Below, one piece after another: positions 34,647 through 44,024 of a DNA stretch of 64,000 nt. The notes below the pieces were generated by a model. It worked only from the letters and a program-made list of their open reading frames with translations, made no database searches and was not told where the DNA came from. The DNA is from Sva-07 sp963698435 (lineage in GTDB: Bacteria; Actinomycetota; Acidimicrobiia; Acidimicrobiales; Ilumatobacteraceae): contig CAVOQV010000005.1 of assembly GCA_963698435.1 (NCBI GenBank), forward strand, positions 1 to 64,000, read 5' to 3'. The position numbers and the translations under genes are program-made. The stretch's first letter is position 1, and each line of letters opens with the position of its first letter.

Positions 34647-36055
34647 CGCAACCGCGCCTTGGCATCACGCTTTGCACGGGTCAGTTCGACCCGCTGCGGA
34701 TGCTCCTTGTAGAACGGGTCGAGCGGATAGCAGCCCGACACGAGACCGTTGCGCGGTGCCGTGGTGCAGTCGCTGAACGTGCGGCAGATCAGACCCCGTT
34801 CGAGCGGGCGACCCGCCAGCACGTCGGCCGCCAATCCGGGATACGACAGGATCATCCGACCGAGACCGACCATCGTGGCGCCGCCGCCGGCGACCACGGC
34901 TTGGCCGACGTGGGCCAACCAGTCCTGAAGGTACGAATAGCCGGAGCCGACGATCGTGAGAGCAGGGTGGGCGGCCGTCAGTTCGGCGGTGACGGCCAGC
35001 TGCCGCGCCACGCCGACCAGCGGATCCTCGGGCGGTTGGTAGCCGTCCGAGGGCGGGAAGTACGCGGGACGTTGGACGTGGGGGTTGTAGTACGGACTGC
35101 CGGCTGTCGTGCTGACGAGCCCGATCCCCATCTCCGCGAAGCGGTCGAACAACGCATGCGTCTCACCGAGGTCGATGCCGAGCCCGCTCCCGTCACCGCC
35201 GAACGCGAAGCCGTACGACCCCTGTGTCTCCGGCTCGCCCACTCCCCCCTCGCCTGGAACGTACGGCGCCATGTCGAATGCGGACAGCCGGACAGCGACC
35301 GCCACCCGGGGCGCCCGGTCGCGGATGCCGGCCACCACCGCGCGGAGGAACTCGGTACGGCCCTCGAGATTCCCGCCGTAGCGACCGTCACGGCCGTAGC
35401 CGGTGAGCAGTTCGTGGAGCAGGTACCCGTGACAGTGCTTGACGTCGACGAAGTCGAACCCCGCCTGCCCCGCCAGCACTGCAGCCGAGATGTAGTCCTC
35501 GACGAGTTCGTCGAGTTCGTCGTCGCTGAGCACTGCCTGCGCGTCCACACCGACACGCCGATCGAGCCACGGATGCTCGTACGCCGTTCTCGGCAATGGC
35601 ACTCCGGCCGGCCGCGACCACCGACCCGAGTGCGTGAGCTGGAGTCCGGTCACCTGCGACGGGTCGAGCAGGCTGCGCAACTCGGCGATCTCGTCGACGG
35701 TGCGATCGTCGAGTACGAGCTGATTCGGATTCGCTCGCCCGTCGGCACGAACGGCAGTCGCCTCGCCCCAGACGAGCCCGCATCCGCTGGCGCCGAATCG
35801 CTGCCAACGCCGACGTACGAGGTCGGTCGGGCGACCGTCAGCCGTGCCGTCCCAGCCCTCCATCGGCAGCACAGCGAATCGGTTCGGCGCCGTCGTCGTC
35901 CCGGATGCTCCATCGCTGATCGCCACCGGGGCCGCGAGCGCCCCGGTGGGATCGACATCGTCGTCGATCGGGATGTCGACCCCGATCGAGGAGCAGTGCT
36001 CACGGAACGCCTGAACGGTGTCGAGCTTCTTGACCTGCGTCCAGCGCACGCTCAC
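34643..36055 (-). CDS. NADH:flavin oxidoreductase, Old Yellow Enzyme family
   Basis: A 470-residue FMN enzyme with a TIM barrel. Seen: NRFAVLPMEGW near the N terminus, GLQLTHSGRWSRPAG, and DFVDVKHCHGYLLHELL (substrate His pair), then GGNLEGRTEFL. The C-terminal region keeps the DCTTAPRNGLVSGCYPLD Cys-containing tail, so an iron-sulfur or extra domain is absent. It is longer than classic OYE. It should reduce or oxidise an enone or related group in the pathway. Both ends overlap neighbours by 4 bases. Confidence 0.85.
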   Translation of the reverse strand: MSVRWTQVKKLDTVQAFREHCSSIGVDIPIDDDVDPTGALAAPVAISDGASGTTTAPNRFAVLPMEGWDGTADGRPTDLVRRRWQRFGASGCGLVWGEATAVRADGRANPNQLVLDDRTVDEIAELRSLLDPSQVTGLQLTHSGRWSRPAGVPLPRTAYEHPWLDRRVGVDAQAVLSDDELDELVEDYISAAVLAGQAGFDFVDVKHCHGYLLHELLTGYGRDGRYGGNLEGRTEFLRAVVAGIRDRAPRVAVAVRLSAFDMAPYVPGEGGVGEPETQGSYGFAFGGDGSGLGIDLGETHALFDRFAEMGIGLVSTTAGSPYYNPHVQRPAYFPPSDGYQPPEDPLVGVARQLAVTAELTAAHPALTIVGSGYSYLQDWLAHVGQAVVAGGGATMVGLGRMILSYPGLAADVLAGRPLERGLICRTFSDCTTAPRNGLVSGCYPLDPFYKEHPQRVELTRAKRDAKARLR

Positions 36056-37038
36056 GAGGTCTCCTCCGATGTCCAGACCTCGAGACGTCCGAGGATGTCG
36101 GCGAGCACCGCCCGATCCGACTCGGGTCGCTGCGGTACACCGCTCGGCGTGTTGCTCGACGACGCCCAGCCACGCAATTCGAAGGACATCGCCGCGTCGT
36201 GGCGGTAACCGGGAACCGGCGACCGGAAGGTGAAGTGCCCGAGGTACTGCAGGAGATCGTTCAGCTCATGGAAGCGCGGGTCCTCGTCGGCCCACATCCG
36301 GTCGCGCCGCGCGAACGCCTCGGGAGCGAACGTCGACAACCCCAGCAGGTAGTCGGATCCGTACATCACCATGTCGATCGCGAGATCGTTGCCGGTGAAC
36401 ACCCGGAACTCCGGCCGCACCCGATCACGGGCGGCGAGTCGCTCCCATTCGAGTTTACGGCTCAGCGACGAATGCTTCGCTCCGATGCACGACTCGATTC
36501 CCATCATCGCTTCGTACGCGGCAAGCGACGGGATCCGGCCGTAGGGAACGAACATCGCGCCGAGCTCGAATCCGATGAACCGGTCGACGCGTGCACCGAT
36601 CGCTGCCAGGGCCTCGACCCACCCGTCGTCGTCGAGCGAGTTGAGCCCGTACGACGGGAAGACCACCGGTGTGCCACCTCGCACAGCGATCGCTTCGCAC
36701 GCTGCGAGATATCCATCGAGGTCGAAGGCCGCGCCAGGCTGGTCGGCAAGGTACGCCCCGGCGACGAAGTTGCTCCCGGCGGTGACGAGCGTGCGATCGA
36801 GCACAGCGGTGTTCTGGGCGGCCGTCAACGACTGCACGTACCCGGTGTCCATGTTGACCGCCGGCGTGAGGCCTGCCGCGACCGTGCGGCCGATGTGGGC
36901 CTCAGCCGCCGACCAGTCGATCTCGCCGTCGGCGGTGAACGGCAGCAGGACAGCGGAGATGCCCGTGATCGTGCGGCCCGGCTCGATTCGGGCCACGACG
37001 CCCGCCTCGTCCAGTTGCCCGGCACCGTGACCGGTCAT
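36052..37038 (-). CDS. Dihydrodipicolinate synthase-family aldolase
   Basis: A 328-residue class I aldolase of the DapA/NanA/KDG-aldolase superfamily. The barrel landmarks are present (SAVLLPFTADGEIDW, PAVNMDTGYVQSL, PVVFPSYGL) and the Schiff-base Lys sits in GAKHSS. It is distinct from DapA proper (no GTTGE at the usual site), so a sugar-acid or keto-acid lyase role is more likely. It overlaps DUF2264 upstream and the OYE gene downstream. Confidence 0.82.
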   Translation of the reverse strand: MTGHGAGQLDEAGVVARIEPGRTITGISAVLLPFTADGEIDWSAAEAHIGRTVAAGLTPAVNMDTGYVQSLTAAQNTAVLDRTLVTAGSNFVAGAYLADQPGAAFDLDGYLAACEAIAVRGGTPVVFPSYGLNSLDDDGWVEALAAIGARVDRFIGFELGAMFVPYGRIPSLAAYEAMMGIESCIGAKHSSLSRKLEWERLAARDRVRPEFRVFTGNDLAIDMVMYGSDYLLGLSTFAPEAFARRDRMWADEDPRFHELNDLLQYLGHFTFRSPVPGYRHDAAMSFELRGWASSSNTPSGVPQRPESDRAVLADILGRLEVWTSEETS

Positions 37039-38918
37039 GGCCGGACCTCCTGTGTGGTGCGACGCTCGAGCAGGCCGACTGCGGCGGCGGGAACGACCAG
37101 GTCGTCGCCGGCAGGAGGCATGGCACCGGTCCTCGGCGAGGCCACGACGAGACAGGCGATCGTGTGGTCACCGGTGGGCAGCGGCGCCGTCAAGGCAGGG
37201 ACGGCGGTCCGGGGATGCACGAGGCTGGCGTTGACCGCCAGGTTGCGGGCGATCGGGCGCCTCGCGGCCAACCCGAGCCGTGTGTCCCCGATGGCGAGGT
37301 CGACGATCGCCGAGACACCCGAGCCCGTCTCGATCACCGAGCGGTCCCCGCCGGTGCGGTTGCCGTCGCCGAGCAGGTCTCGGGGCCCGTCGAGCCCGAT
37401 CGCGAATCCCGACTCGACGCCCACAAGATCCCGCCCGGTCCGGATCCGGTGGATCCGGCCGTGGCAGGACGCGTCGATCGCCCAGCAGACCGAGTCGACA
37501 CGCACATCGGGCCAGGGACGCCACGTACTCCAGGTCATGGCGTCCTCGACGCCGGCGGCCTCGACACTCAGGCGAACGCGACGGTTGCCGTCGACGTCGG
37601 TGAGCGCCAGCATCGAGTCGGTCTGGACGGCACCGAACATGTCGGCAACGTCACCGCTGAAGCCGAACACCGACGAGTAGGCGAACTTGCGGTACTTGGC
37701 GGCGGCCTGCTCCGGGAAGTCGAGATCGACGGCCGGGCGGCCGTTCAGGATCACGGCGTGCTCGCGGTCGCGGGCGATCACCTGGCCGGCGTCGCGGATC
37801 GTCACCGGGGCGGGCAGCGGATCGAGGGGCGTCTCGTCGCTGGTCCAGAACGGGTGGTCGGCCGGTGCGGCAAGCGCGCCGAACGCCTTCATGCACCAGT
37901 ACGGCGAGCCGGCGGAGCTGTAGGTCTCCGACAGAGCGCCGGTTCGTCGTACGTGTAGCCGATCGACAGCACCCCATCTCGGTCGCTGATCGGATGATCG
38001 GCCCACCAGCGAAGGTGACGCATCGACATCCCGCGAACAGCACCCCACGACAGCTCGCTGTCGACATCTGCCCACGCCAGCGCACCCCAGAACGACGCCA
38101 TGGCGAACCGGTACGTGAGGCTGCGCCCGAACGGTACCGCTGCGCCGTCCGGTGCGAACCAGTGCTGGATGTCGCCGGCGAACGCGCTCGCACGCTCGCG
38201 GAAGGCAGCCGCCCGAGAGTCGTCGCCGAGACCGAGATCGTTGGCCGCGGCGTACATCAGCCCGTAGGTGTGGAATGCGAACGGCACGTAGTAGTCGACG
38301 GTCGCGAGCCGAACCGTCGGCGTACCAATGACGGCCGACCCGATAGCTCTCGACCAGGTCGAGCGAGGCCGTGAGCTTCGCTGCGTCGAACGGTGCGCCG
38401 ACGCGCTCCAGGCCGAGGGCGACGAGGACGCGGAAGAACTGCCAGTTGTTCGGATTGGGATCATGCTCGAAGACCCCGTGCAGCCAGGTGACGAGGCGAT
38501 CGCGGGCTGGCGACGACAGCCGTTCCCACGTCTGCTCCGGGCAGAACGCGAGGGCGAGCCCGATCGCCGCCTGCTCCACCATCCGCTGGTCGTTGTCACC
38601 CGGTACCGGCCCCCAGTACTCCTCGGAGTCCGGGTCGGTACCGGCGTCGAGGCCCGAGCCGAAGCGGTCCCAATGAGCGAAGTCGTAGCCGCCGACCGTG
38701 AGCGGCACGATGCCGTAGAGCGGGCGTGCAAATCCTTCGAGCTCCGCGGTCGACTGCTCGAACACCGATGCGAAGCTGCCGAGCCGAACCCTCGCGCCGC
38801 CGGGGCTGACGTGCGGGAGCAGCGGTTCGTAGAGGTCGATCACCGCTCGGGCAACGTCGTCGCGGGTCTGCAGGGGACCGAGCGCGAGCGGATTGGCGCG
38901 CGGATCGGGCGAGCTCAT
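37035..38918 (-). pseudogene. DUF2264-domain protein, reading frame broken twice
   Basis: Reading from 38918 (M-S-S-P-D-P-R): an alpha/alpha-toroid-like N-terminal domain to about residue 200 (YRVGRHWYADGS). The frame then shifts near 38,315, continues with TVDYYVPFAFHTYGLMYA and the IQHWFAPDGAAVPFGRSLTYRF block, and shifts back near 37,930 to SETYSSAGSPYWCMKAF. The second part ends with a beta-rich domain. Restored length is about 627 residues, normal for DUF2264 proteins, which resemble glycan-active heparinase-like or glucuronyl hydrolase-like folds. The two shifts compensate, so the ends are in one frame. They may be assembly indels. Confidence 0.7.
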
Positions 38919-38985
38919 CTCCTCGAACCTCTGCTGCTGGGCACTCGTGCCGACCGATCCGTCTCGTCCACTCGCGCCATTGGAG

Positions 38986-39006
38986 TGCACACTGCCTGCG
39001 TATGCA
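38986..39006. promoter_or_regulatory. Possible operator between the four-gene operon and the divergent dehydrogenase
   Basis: A 7-base dyad with one mismatch (TGCACAC-N7-GTATGCA) lies in the 121-base gap between the start codons at 38918 and 39040. A LacI- or GntR-type regulator would suit a sugar-catabolic locus. No regulator gene is adjacent. Confidence 0.3.
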
Positions 39007-39039
39007 AACCGGCTCGACCACGCTCATCGACGCACCGGC

Positions 39040-40061
39040 ATGAGCGATCATCGACCAACGTTGCTGATCGCGCATCATCCATCGCTCGACCTGCTGGACC
39101 GGGACGCACTCGATCGAATCGGCGAGGTCGCCGACATCCTCGATCCGGAACCGCTGGGCGACTGGAACGACCCTCGCGCCGACGACCTGCTGCGCGCGGG
39201 CCGAGGTGATCCTCGGGCACTGGGGTTGCGCCCCGCTCGATTCGGCCGTGATCGACCGGGCGCCGAACCTCGGGCTGTTCGCCGTACGCGGCCGGCACGG
39301 TCAAGCAGACGATCAGCCCGGACGTGTTCGACCGCCACATTCGAGTGACGTCAGGGGCCGACGCCAACGCCGAGCCGGTCGCCGAGTTCACGTTGGCCAC
39401 GATCCTGTTCGTGAACAAGGACGTGTTCTGGCAGCGCGACGCCAGGCGCACGCCGCGGGGATCCCTCCCGACGCGAGTTCCGCCAGCCGCACGATGTCCC
39501 GGTCGGCAACTATGACAAGACGATCGGCATCGTGGGTGCGTCCTTGATCGGTCGCCGCCTGATCGAGCTGCTCGGCGCGTTCCGCATCTCCGGGTTGCGC
39601 TGTACGACCCGTTCGTGAGCGATACCGAGGCGGCAGCACTCGGAGTGTCGAAGATGGAACTCGACCAGCTGTGCGCAGCCGTGGACATCCTGTCGATCCA
39701 CGCTCCGGACCTGCCGAGCACGCGACACATGATCGGCGCGTCACAGCTCGCCGCGCTGAGGACTGGAGCGACGGTGATCGACACCGCCCGCGGTGCGTTG
39801 CTCGACCACGACGCACTGCTCGCCGAGATCTCGACCGGACGGCTGTCGGCCGTGCTCGACGTGACCGACCCCGAGCCGTTGCCCGACGACCATCCGCTGT
39901 GGTCGTTGCCGAACGCGTTCATCACTCCGCACCTCGCCGGGTCACTCGGAACCGAGCTCCGCCGGATGATCGATCACGCCGTCGACGAGATCGACCGCTG
40001 GCGCGCTGGCCGCCCCGCCCGCAACCCCATCACCAGGGAGATGCTCCCCCGCCTCGCGTGA
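39040..40061 (+). pseudogene. D-isomer-specific 2-hydroxyacid dehydrogenase, broken by about four frame changes
   Basis: Conserved blocks follow each other in different frames. Start M-S-D-H-R-P-T-L-L-I-A-H-H; then ILGHWGCAPLDSAVIDRAPNL; AGTVKQTISPDVFDR...NAEPVAEFTLATILF (the catalytic Arg area); VGNYDKTIGIVGASLIGRRLIELL (NAD-binding GxGxxG-like); and, from 39,600, LYDPFVSD...IDTARGALLDHDALL...HLAGSLGTEL (catalytic Glu/His). Frame changes fall near 39,195, 39,290, 39,475 and 39,595. No stop interrupts the matching frames, so this may be assembly error or a recent pseudogene. The protein is phosphoglycerate dehydrogenase-like and divergent from the catabolic operon. Confidence 0.65.
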
Positions 40062-40094
40062 CACGTGCACGATGCGCCAGGCACTTCGCGCCCG

Positions 40095-41300
40095 TCAGCT
40101 CGGGGCGGACCCGTAGCGGCGCAGGATGCGGCGGCCGAGCGACGTCTTGTGGACCTCGTCGGCGCCGTCGTAGATACGAGCAGCACGTTCGTGGCGGTAC
40201 CAGTAGGCGAGCACCGTGTCGTCGGTGACGCCGAGCGCACCGTGCACCTGGATCGCCGTGTCGACTGCCTTGAGCATCGTGTTCGCAACGGAGAACTTGA
40301 TCGCCGCGATCTCGTCGCGGGCGATCTTCGCGCCGTGCTGATCGATCATCCATGCCGCGTGCAGCGTCTGCAGGCGCGCACCGCGGATCTCGGCGTCGAG
40401 TTCGGCGGCCCAGTGCTGGATCACTTGGCGGTCTGCCAGCGTGTCGCCGTTCGGGTCGATCACCCGTTGATTGGCACGGGCGCACATGAGGTCGAACGAC
40501 CGGCTGGCAATGCCGAGCCAGCGCATGCAGTGATGGATCCGGCCCGGCCCGAGTCGCTCCTGCGCGATGGCGAACCCGCCACCGCGCGGGCCGAGCAGGT
40601 TGCTCATCGGCACGCGACACCCCTGATAGATCACCTCACCGTGACTGGCATGGCCGCTGCCGGCGTGGCCCATCACGCTCACGTTCCGTACCAGGTTGAA
40701 CCCCGGCGTGTCGGTGGGCACCAGGATCATGCTCGTGCGGGCGTAGGGAGGGGCGTCGGGGTCGGTGACCGCCATCACGATGGCGAAGTCGGCGCCGTCG
40801 GCCGAGCTGGTGAACCACTTCTGGCCGTTGATCACCCACTCGTCGCCGTCCTCGACGGCGGTGGTCTCCAACAGCAGAGGGTTCGAGCCGGCGGTCTCCG
40901 GCTCGGTCATCGAGAAGCAACTGCGGATCTCACCGGTGACGAGTGGCCGCAGGTACCGCTCGCGCTGCTCGTCGGTCGCGTGCATGTGCAGAATCTCGAT
41001 GTTGCCCGCGTCGGGCGCTTGCGTGCCGAACACGACATGGCCGAGCGGGCTGCGCCCCAGCGCCTCGCTGAGCAGGCCGTGGTCGACCATGCTCAGGCCG
41101 AGTCCGCCGAATTCCACCGGATGGTTCGGCGCCCACACACCCATCTGGCGCACCTTGTCCTGAGCGCGTCGGACTCGTTCCTCGAGTACGACCGGATCGC
41201 CGTGCAGCATCTCACCCTCGAGCGGGATCACCTCGCCGTCCATGAAGTCACGGACCATCTCGAGGATGGTCGTCATCTGTTCCGAGATCTCGAAGTTCAT
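40095..41300 (-). CDS. Acyl-CoA dehydrogenase
   Basis: A 401-residue FAD enzyme. Patterns: SCFSMTEPETAGSNP (flavin/substrate contacts), NGQKWFTSSADGADFAIVMAV, and VHGALGVTDDTVLAYWYRHERAARIYDGADEVH near the end. These features match the ACAD10/ACAD11-like branch, common in actinobacterial lipid and sterol degradation. The usual catalytic Glu position is occupied by D/G-rich sequence in this branch, so the base is not assigned. Its 3' end faces the broken dehydrogenase. Confidence 0.88.
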   Translation of the reverse strand: MNFEISEQMTTILEMVRDFMDGEVIPLEGEMLHGDPVVLEERVRRAQDKVRQMGVWAPNHPVEFGGLGLSMVDHGLLSEALGRSPLGHVVFGTQAPDAGNIEILHMHATDEQRERYLRPLVTGEIRSCFSMTEPETAGSNPLLLETTAVEDGDEWVINGQKWFTSSADGADFAIVMAVTDPDAPPYARTSMILVPTDTPGFNLVRNVSVMGHAGSGHASHGEVIYQGCRVPMSNLLGPRGGGFAIAQERLGPGRIHHCMRWLGIASRSFDLMCARANQRVIDPNGDTLADRQVIQHWAAELDAEIRGARLQTLHAAWMIDQHGAKIARDEIAAIKFSVANTMLKAVDTAIQVHGALGVTDDTVLAYWYRHERAARIYDGADEVHKTSLGRRILRRYGSAPS

Positions 41301-41405
41301 GGGTTCCTCCCTCGACGCGTCGCCATGTCACGAGGGCCACGTCGTCGAACCAGACGCGACCGTAGCCCAGCGTTCTCGACCCACCCGGGGCGGTACGGTC
41401 CGATC

Positions 41406-41801
41406 ATGATCGACGTCGACTCGGCCCGCTACATCTGCCTGACCACGTTCACACGCGATGGTCGTCCGAAGCCGACGCCGGTCTGGGTCACGGGCGAAGG
41501 CGGCACGTACCTCTTCTACACGGGCAGCACGGCATGGAAGGCCCGCCGTCTCCGCAACGACGCACGCGTCGAGGTGCGGGTCTGCGACATGCGAGGCCGC
41601 ACCGATCCGGACGCACCCGTCCACGCGGGCACCGGCGAGGTGCTCGACGACGCCGAATCGATCGAGCAAGCCAAGCAGGCGATCGCATCGAAGTACGGGT
41701 GGCAGGCATCGCTGGCCCGAGTTGCCGACTCCCTCCGCGCCCGCGTCGGGCGAGGAGATCCGCCGGTCGCGATCCGTCTTCGGCTCGATCAGCTCTCGTA
41801 G
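41406..41801 (+). CDS. PPOX-class F420- or FMN-dependent protein
   Basis: A 131-residue split-barrel flavin-binding protein. The opening SARYICLTTFTRDGRPKPTPVWV and the GGTYLFYTGSTAWKARRLRNDARVEV block are those of PPOX-class, F420-dependent (Rv2074-like) proteins of actinobacteria. Cofactor choice cannot be proven by eye, but a CofE gene in the window shows F420 is made. Reductase or flavin-storage roles are both known. The LapA-like gene starts 9 bases after its stop. Confidence 0.8.
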   Translation: MIDVDSARYICLTTFTRDGRPKPTPVWVTGEGGTYLFYTGSTAWKARRLRNDARVEVRVCDMRGRTDPDAPVHAGTGEVLDDAESIEQAKQAIASKYGWQASLARVADSLRARVGRGDPPVAIRLRLDQLS

Positions 41802-41810
41802 CATTCGGTC

Positions 41811-42056
41811 GTGCCCGACGACCTGCCACTGCTCCCCGACCAGCCGAGCGGGACCGACCAGATTCGTCGCGTCGGACCGGCAGCGATCATCGCAGCAGTG
41901 GCACTGCTCTTCATCGTCCAGAACACCGAGAGCGTCCGCTTCGAGTTCCTGTGGTTCGACTTCCGCTGGCCGCTCTGGGCGATGCTGCTGGTGTTCATGG
42001 CGCTCGGAGCGCTGATCGCCTGGGGAGTCGCGCGTCGTCGCTCCCGCACCGACTGA
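41811..42056 (+). CDS. LapA-domain (DUF1049-like) small membrane protein
   Basis: An 81-residue protein with two hydrophobic segments (AAIIAAVALLFIVQNTESV and LWAMLLVFMALGALIAWGVA) and a basic C-terminal tail RRRSRTD. The intervening QNTESVRFEFLWFDFRWPL is the LapA signature. In Escherichia coli the relative helps lipopolysaccharide assembly, which a non-LPS actinobacterium lacks, so a general envelope role is more likely here. GTG start. Confidence 0.78.
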   Translation: MPDDLPLLPDQPSGTDQIRRVGPAAIIAAVALLFIVQNTESVRFEFLWFDFRWPLWAMLLVFMALGALIAWGVARRRSRTD

Positions 42057-42168
42057 ACGCATCGTCGCGGGCTCGACCTCGACGGGCGAGCCGGGCGGTC
42101 TGGAGTGGACCCAGGCCTCGTCTCGCAGGATCGATCGGAGATCGCGGTCGCCGTGTCATGATTCGCCG

Positions 42169-43452
42169 ATGAACAATGACCAGGCGCATGATCGGTACCG
42201 CCAAGCGGCACAGATTCTCCACGATGTCGCCAAGCCGATGCGGGTGCTCTCGGCGCTCGCATGGCCCGCCGAGCTCCGCGAGGAGTTCATCTCCGGCGGG
42301 GCCGACAAGCTCCCCGACCCCACCTATGCCGGAGTCGACCCGACCTCGGTCCTCGACGGTGTCGCCGCCGTACGCCGGCTCCTCCGGCCAGGAAACGTGG
42401 TCGACGACTGGCTCGATCGCGAGGCCACGGCGGTCGAGTCGACCGCGTTGATGCTGTCGACGCTCGGCACCCCGGCCTTCCACGCATACAGCCGCAAGCT
42501 CTACGGCGTCCCCGGCCAACCCCTCCGCTACGACCCGGCAACCCCGCTCGAACTCGCTCAGAAGGTGCACGAGTCACTCGCGGATCTGCAAGCGGCGTCA
42601 CTCGTACCGCCGGTGGTGAGAAGTCGAACGGGCGAAGAGGTCGCCGCATTCATCGAAGAAGCGGTCACCGACCACTTCGGTGACTCGGCTCCCGAGGTAC
42701 TGCTGGTCGACGAACTGTCCGCCAACGCCGTCGCATCCACGAGCCGGATCAAGATCCGACGCGACGCCAAGTTCACGCTCAAGGACTCGGCCCAGCTGCT
42801 CAACCACGAAGCGTTCATCCACGTCGCAACCGGACTCAACGGTCGCGCGCAGGCCGACATTCCGATCCTGGCGATCGGCCACCCCGGCACCACCCGCACC
42901 CAAGAAGGACTCGCGGTCTACTCCGAGTACGTCTCCGGCACGTTGGGAATGGACCGACTTCGGCGGCTCGCCGACCGAATCGTCGCCACCCAGCTGGTCA
43001 TCGACGGCGCCGACTTCATCGAGCTCTACCGGTGGTTCCTCGAACGCAGCCCCAACCCGGAGCAGGCGTTCGAGTCGACCCGGCGGATCTTCCGCGGCTC
43101 CCCCATCACCGGCGGCGCTCCGTTCACCAAGGACTGCGCCTATCTGTCCGGGTACCTCTCGGTGGCCACGTTCATCCGCGCCGCGTTCCGCGCCGGGCGC
43201 GCCGACACGCTCGGCTTGCTCTTCTCGGGCAAACTCGATCTCTTCGCCATCCCGGCCCTCGGCGAGCTGCGCAGCCAGGGCATGGTCAAGCGGGCCCAGT
43301 TCGTGCCGCCCTGGGCGTCGGACCCTGGCTGGGTGCTGGCCCACCTCACCCTGAACACCTTCATGGCCGACATCGATCTTTCGGCGGTGACCGACGCGAT
43401 GGCCGACGTGCTCGAGCACTGCCCCCGTGTCGACGTCGAGCTGCCCAGCTGA
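42169..43452 (+). CDS. QEGLA-motif (MATCAP/DUF1704) putative metalloprotease
   Basis: A 427-residue protein of the family once called flavohaemoglobin expression-modulating QEGLA protein; its eukaryotic relatives are tubulin carboxypeptidases. A zinc motif H-E-x3-H lies in LLNHEAFIHVATG, and the namesake QEGLA in TRTQEGLAVYSEY. Bacterial substrates are unknown. Transcription is separate from the upstream LapA-like gene (112-base gap). Confidence 0.85.
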   Translation: MNNDQAHDRYRQAAQILHDVAKPMRVLSALAWPAELREEFISGGADKLPDPTYAGVDPTSVLDGVAAVRRLLRPGNVVDDWLDREATAVESTALMLSTLGTPAFHAYSRKLYGVPGQPLRYDPATPLELAQKVHESLADLQAASLVPPVVRSRTGEEVAAFIEEAVTDHFGDSAPEVLLVDELSANAVASTSRIKIRRDAKFTLKDSAQLLNHEAFIHVATGLNGRAQADIPILAIGHPGTTRTQEGLAVYSEYVSGTLGMDRLRRLADRIVATQLVIDGADFIELYRWFLERSPNPEQAFESTRRIFRGSPITGGAPFTKDCAYLSGYLSVATFIRAAFRAGRADTLGLLFSGKLDLFAIPALGELRSQGMVKRAQFVPPWASDPGWVLAHLTLNTFMADIDLSAVTDAMADVLEHCPRVDVELPS

Positions 43453-43517
43453 TCCGGCCTTCCTGACGCCGTGTCGGCGCCGGGCGGCAGGGCGACCGAT
43501 CGCGGGCGCCGTGGCGT

Positions 43518-43877
43518 TCAGTCGCGCACGGTGTTGCGCAGGTGTTTGTTGTTGCGCGGCTCGGACTTCGTCTTCATGTCGTTGAGCTGACGGATCATCT
43601 CGTCGCGCACCTCGTTGAGTGCTCGGTCGAGATCGGTGTTCGACGAGGTGGCGACCAGCGGGTCGTGGCGGTCGATCTTCATGTCGAGCGTGACGTGCTG
43701 GCTCTTGGTGTCGCGATCCTTCACGAACAGCTGCATCGCCACGGTCCCGGCGTCGAACGAACGCAGTCGAGCGTCGAGCTTCGACCAGTGATCGACGAGC
43801 TTGTCGATGTCGGCCTGATTCATGTCGCCGTGCACGATGAGACTGTCGGCCACGGTGGCCGGATGCTGGTTCGTCAT
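43518..43877 (-). CDS. HPF/RaiA-like ribosome-associated protein
   Basis: A 119-residue protein from ATG 43877, which has an AGGAGAAG ribosome site. The pattern of alternating strands and helices (VDHWSKLDARLRSFDAGTVAMQLFVKDRD, then HVTLDMKIDRHDPLVATSSNTDLDRALNEVRDEMIRQL) is that of sigma-54 modulation/ribosome hibernation proteins. It lacks the long C-terminal tail of dimerising HPF. Binding to 30S subunits in stress is the family role; here it is inference. Confidence 0.72.
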   Translation of the reverse strand: MTNQHPATVADSLIVHGDMNQADIDKLVDHWSKLDARLRSFDAGTVAMQLFVKDRDTKSQHVTLDMKIDRHDPLVATSSNTDLDRALNEVRDEMIRQLNDMKTKSEPRNNKHLRNTVRD

Positions 43878-44024
43878 CACTTCTCCTTCGAAGCGGTGGG
43901 CTGGAAGCCCGTCCTCTGACTCCATTCAATCCCACGAAGTCCGGTCCTGCCCAAACCGGCCGGATCGATTCGACGGACGACTCGACCGAGGTGTGTCGGC
44001 CGAGCCCGATCGGGCCCGTCTCGG

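Noticed and set aside
43975..44020. A self-complementary GCCCGATCGGGC stretch between the HPF-like and SCO6745-like genes.
   Set aside because: It has no loop and is short; such palindromes are common in this GC-rich sequence.
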